Part shown: positions 7,321-7,948 of the stretch, piece after piece | Layout: each line of letters opens with the position of its first letter | How positions within the stretch are numbered: position 1 is the first letter of the stretch | NCBI GenBank assembly: GCA_946479055.1 | Contig: CAMLEX010000203.1 | Span: forward strand, 1-7,948 | Length of the DNA: 7,948 nt | From: an uncultured Bacteroidota bacterium | GTDB lineage: Bacteria > Bacteroidota > Bacteroidia > Chitinophagales > Chitinophagaceae | Reading direction: 5' to 3' | Program-made: the position numbers and the translations under genes | The notes under the pieces: model-generated | Told to the model about the DNA's origin: nothing | Database searches by the model: none | What the model saw: the letters and a program-made list of their open reading frames with translations, nothing else

Positions 7321-7914
7321 TTATCTCAGCAATTTTTGTTTTAGCATTTCAAGGTGTTGCATTTTTATGGGGTAACGATCCTGTAAGGAACTGGAAGTAA
7401 AATAACTGTGGCTTTCAAAAAAATTAACCTGCAGCTGATTCCACTCCTCTTCATTATTAATAACGTGGTAAGCGAAAAATTCATTTTTCAGCGAATTACT
7501 TATGGCTTCAAAATCATCTCTGCCCAGGTAATCCAGATCAGCATCACAGATAATCTTCTCGGGCAAGGTCTGTGGCAATTGCGGGATTTTTGTAGCCATG
7601 ATCATCCCGTTCATAATTTTCATTTCGTAATCTTCAAACTGGAAGCCGTCAACTATTTCATGCAGGATCAAACAGGACATTTCTTCATGTCCTTTGTATA
7701 TGCGAAGAAACCCTGTATCATGAAAAAGTGCAGCAATCTTCATAAGCAGCAATAACCTGGCATCTGTAATTTTTTCAGCGGCGGCAATCCGTTCAACTTG
7801 TTGCAATACATCTTCTGTATGCGCCGGGCTATGATAAGTTAACCTTGGATCTAAGCCAGTGCGCAACATTTTAAAAACTTTTGATTTCAATTGCAGAAAT
7901 CCTGATTCTGTCAT
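7321..7914 (-). CDS. HD-domain metal-dependent phosphohydrolase
   Basis: This 197-residue soluble protein belongs to the HD superfamily. The metal-binding set is visible: His28 and His32 in YHSPAHTEDV (27-36), the signature His65-Asp66 in ALFHDTGF (62-69), His76 in YKGHEEMS, and a distal Asp at 124 in ICDADLDYLG. The opening 'YH...HT..V' motif recalls cyclic-nucleotide phosphodiesterases and related 'YHN..H' HD proteins, so a cyclic or mononucleotide phosphodiester substrate is a reasonable guess, but the sequence does not settle it. The C-terminal 60 residues are helical without a recognised domain, and there is no signal peptide or membrane segment. The first in-frame ATG at 7914 gives a sensible N-terminal helix before the motif. 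It is the first gene in the window of the HD / transporter-HEAT / CNB cluster. Confidence 0.88.
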   Translation of the reverse strand: MTESGFLQLKSKVFKMLRTGLDPRLTYHSPAHTEDVLQQVERIAAAEKITDARLLLLMKIAALFHDTGFLRIYKGHEEMSCLILHEIVDGFQFEDYEMKIMNGMIMATKIPQLPQTLPEKIICDADLDYLGRDDFEAISNSLKNEFFAYHVINNEEEWNQLQVNFFESHSYFTSSSLQDRYPIKMQHLEMLKQKLLR

Positions 7915-7932
7915 AAAAAGACAATGCTGTAC

Positions 7933-7940
7933 TAAATATA
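7933..7940 (-). promoter_or_regulatory. Weak candidate -7 element TATATTTA upstream of the HD gene
   Basis: The minus strand reads TATATTTA 18 nt before the ATG, a match to TAnnTTTG except for the last base. A -33 element would fall beyond the window edge and cannot be checked. The implied leader would be only about 12 nt. It is recorded because the HD gene appears to head its operon, but the support is slight and the true upstream context is not visible. Confidence 0.2.
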
Positions 7941-7948
7941 AGATATCC

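Noticed and set aside
7408..7755. Plus-strand open frame of 115 codons
   Set aside because: It lies wholly inside the HD gene on the other strand, covers the conserved HD motifs there, has no recognisable domain and no promoter. It is a shadow frame.
1..7948. Mobile element, prophage, CRISPR array or tRNA
   Set aside because: No transposase or integrase frame, no terminal inverted repeats, no regularly spaced repeat-spacer pattern and no tRNA-like cloverleaf were seen. The short repeats are confined to two intergenic gaps.

Overview
The window looks like chromosomal DNA of a Bacteroidota bacterium, probably of the Chitinophagaceae or a related family. The evidence is the moderately AT-rich sequence, the near absence of strong Shine-Dalgarno sites, a TAnnTTTG-type -7 promoter element, the sufB-sufC-sufD-sufS gene order, and the style of the encoded proteins. 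The family-level placement is inference. Every credible gene lies on the minus strand, so transcription runs from high to low coordinates.

Region 1 (about 4080-7914) holds three tightly spaced genes, in transcription order: a 197-aa HD-domain phosphohydrolase, a 918-aa membrane protein (12-helix MFS/nucleotide-translocase-like half followed by a HEAT-repeat half), and a 150-aa free-standing cyclic-nucleotide-binding (CNB) domain. The gaps are 22 and 9 nt, which suggests one operon. The CNB gene is in the same reading frame as the membrane protein and separated from it by one TAA stop plus three codons, so the pair looks like a split (or read-through) form of one 1072-codon protein. An HD hydrolase beside a CNB domain with intact phosphate-binding residues suggests a small nucleotide-responsive module. 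That function is inferred.

Region 2 (3844-4079) is the 236-bp gap between the two operons. It carries a strong hairpin that probably terminates the first operon, a perfect 7-bp-arm palindrome directly next to it, and a perfect TAnnTTTG -7 box 37-50 nt before sufB. The palindrome covers the place where the -33 element should be and could be an operator.

Region 3 (1-3843) is the SUF iron-sulfur cluster assembly operon: sufB, sufC, sufD and the first 31 codons of the cysteine desulfurase gene sufS, which runs off the left edge. SufB, SufC and SufD form the scaffold/ATPase complex that builds [Fe-S] clusters, and SufS supplies the sulfur. The sufD and sufS genes overlap by 4 nt (ATGA). The sufB-sufC and sufC-sufD gaps are unusually roomy (96 and 139 nt) and both carry short direct repeats. 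No RNA genes, CRISPR arrays or insertion sequences were seen.
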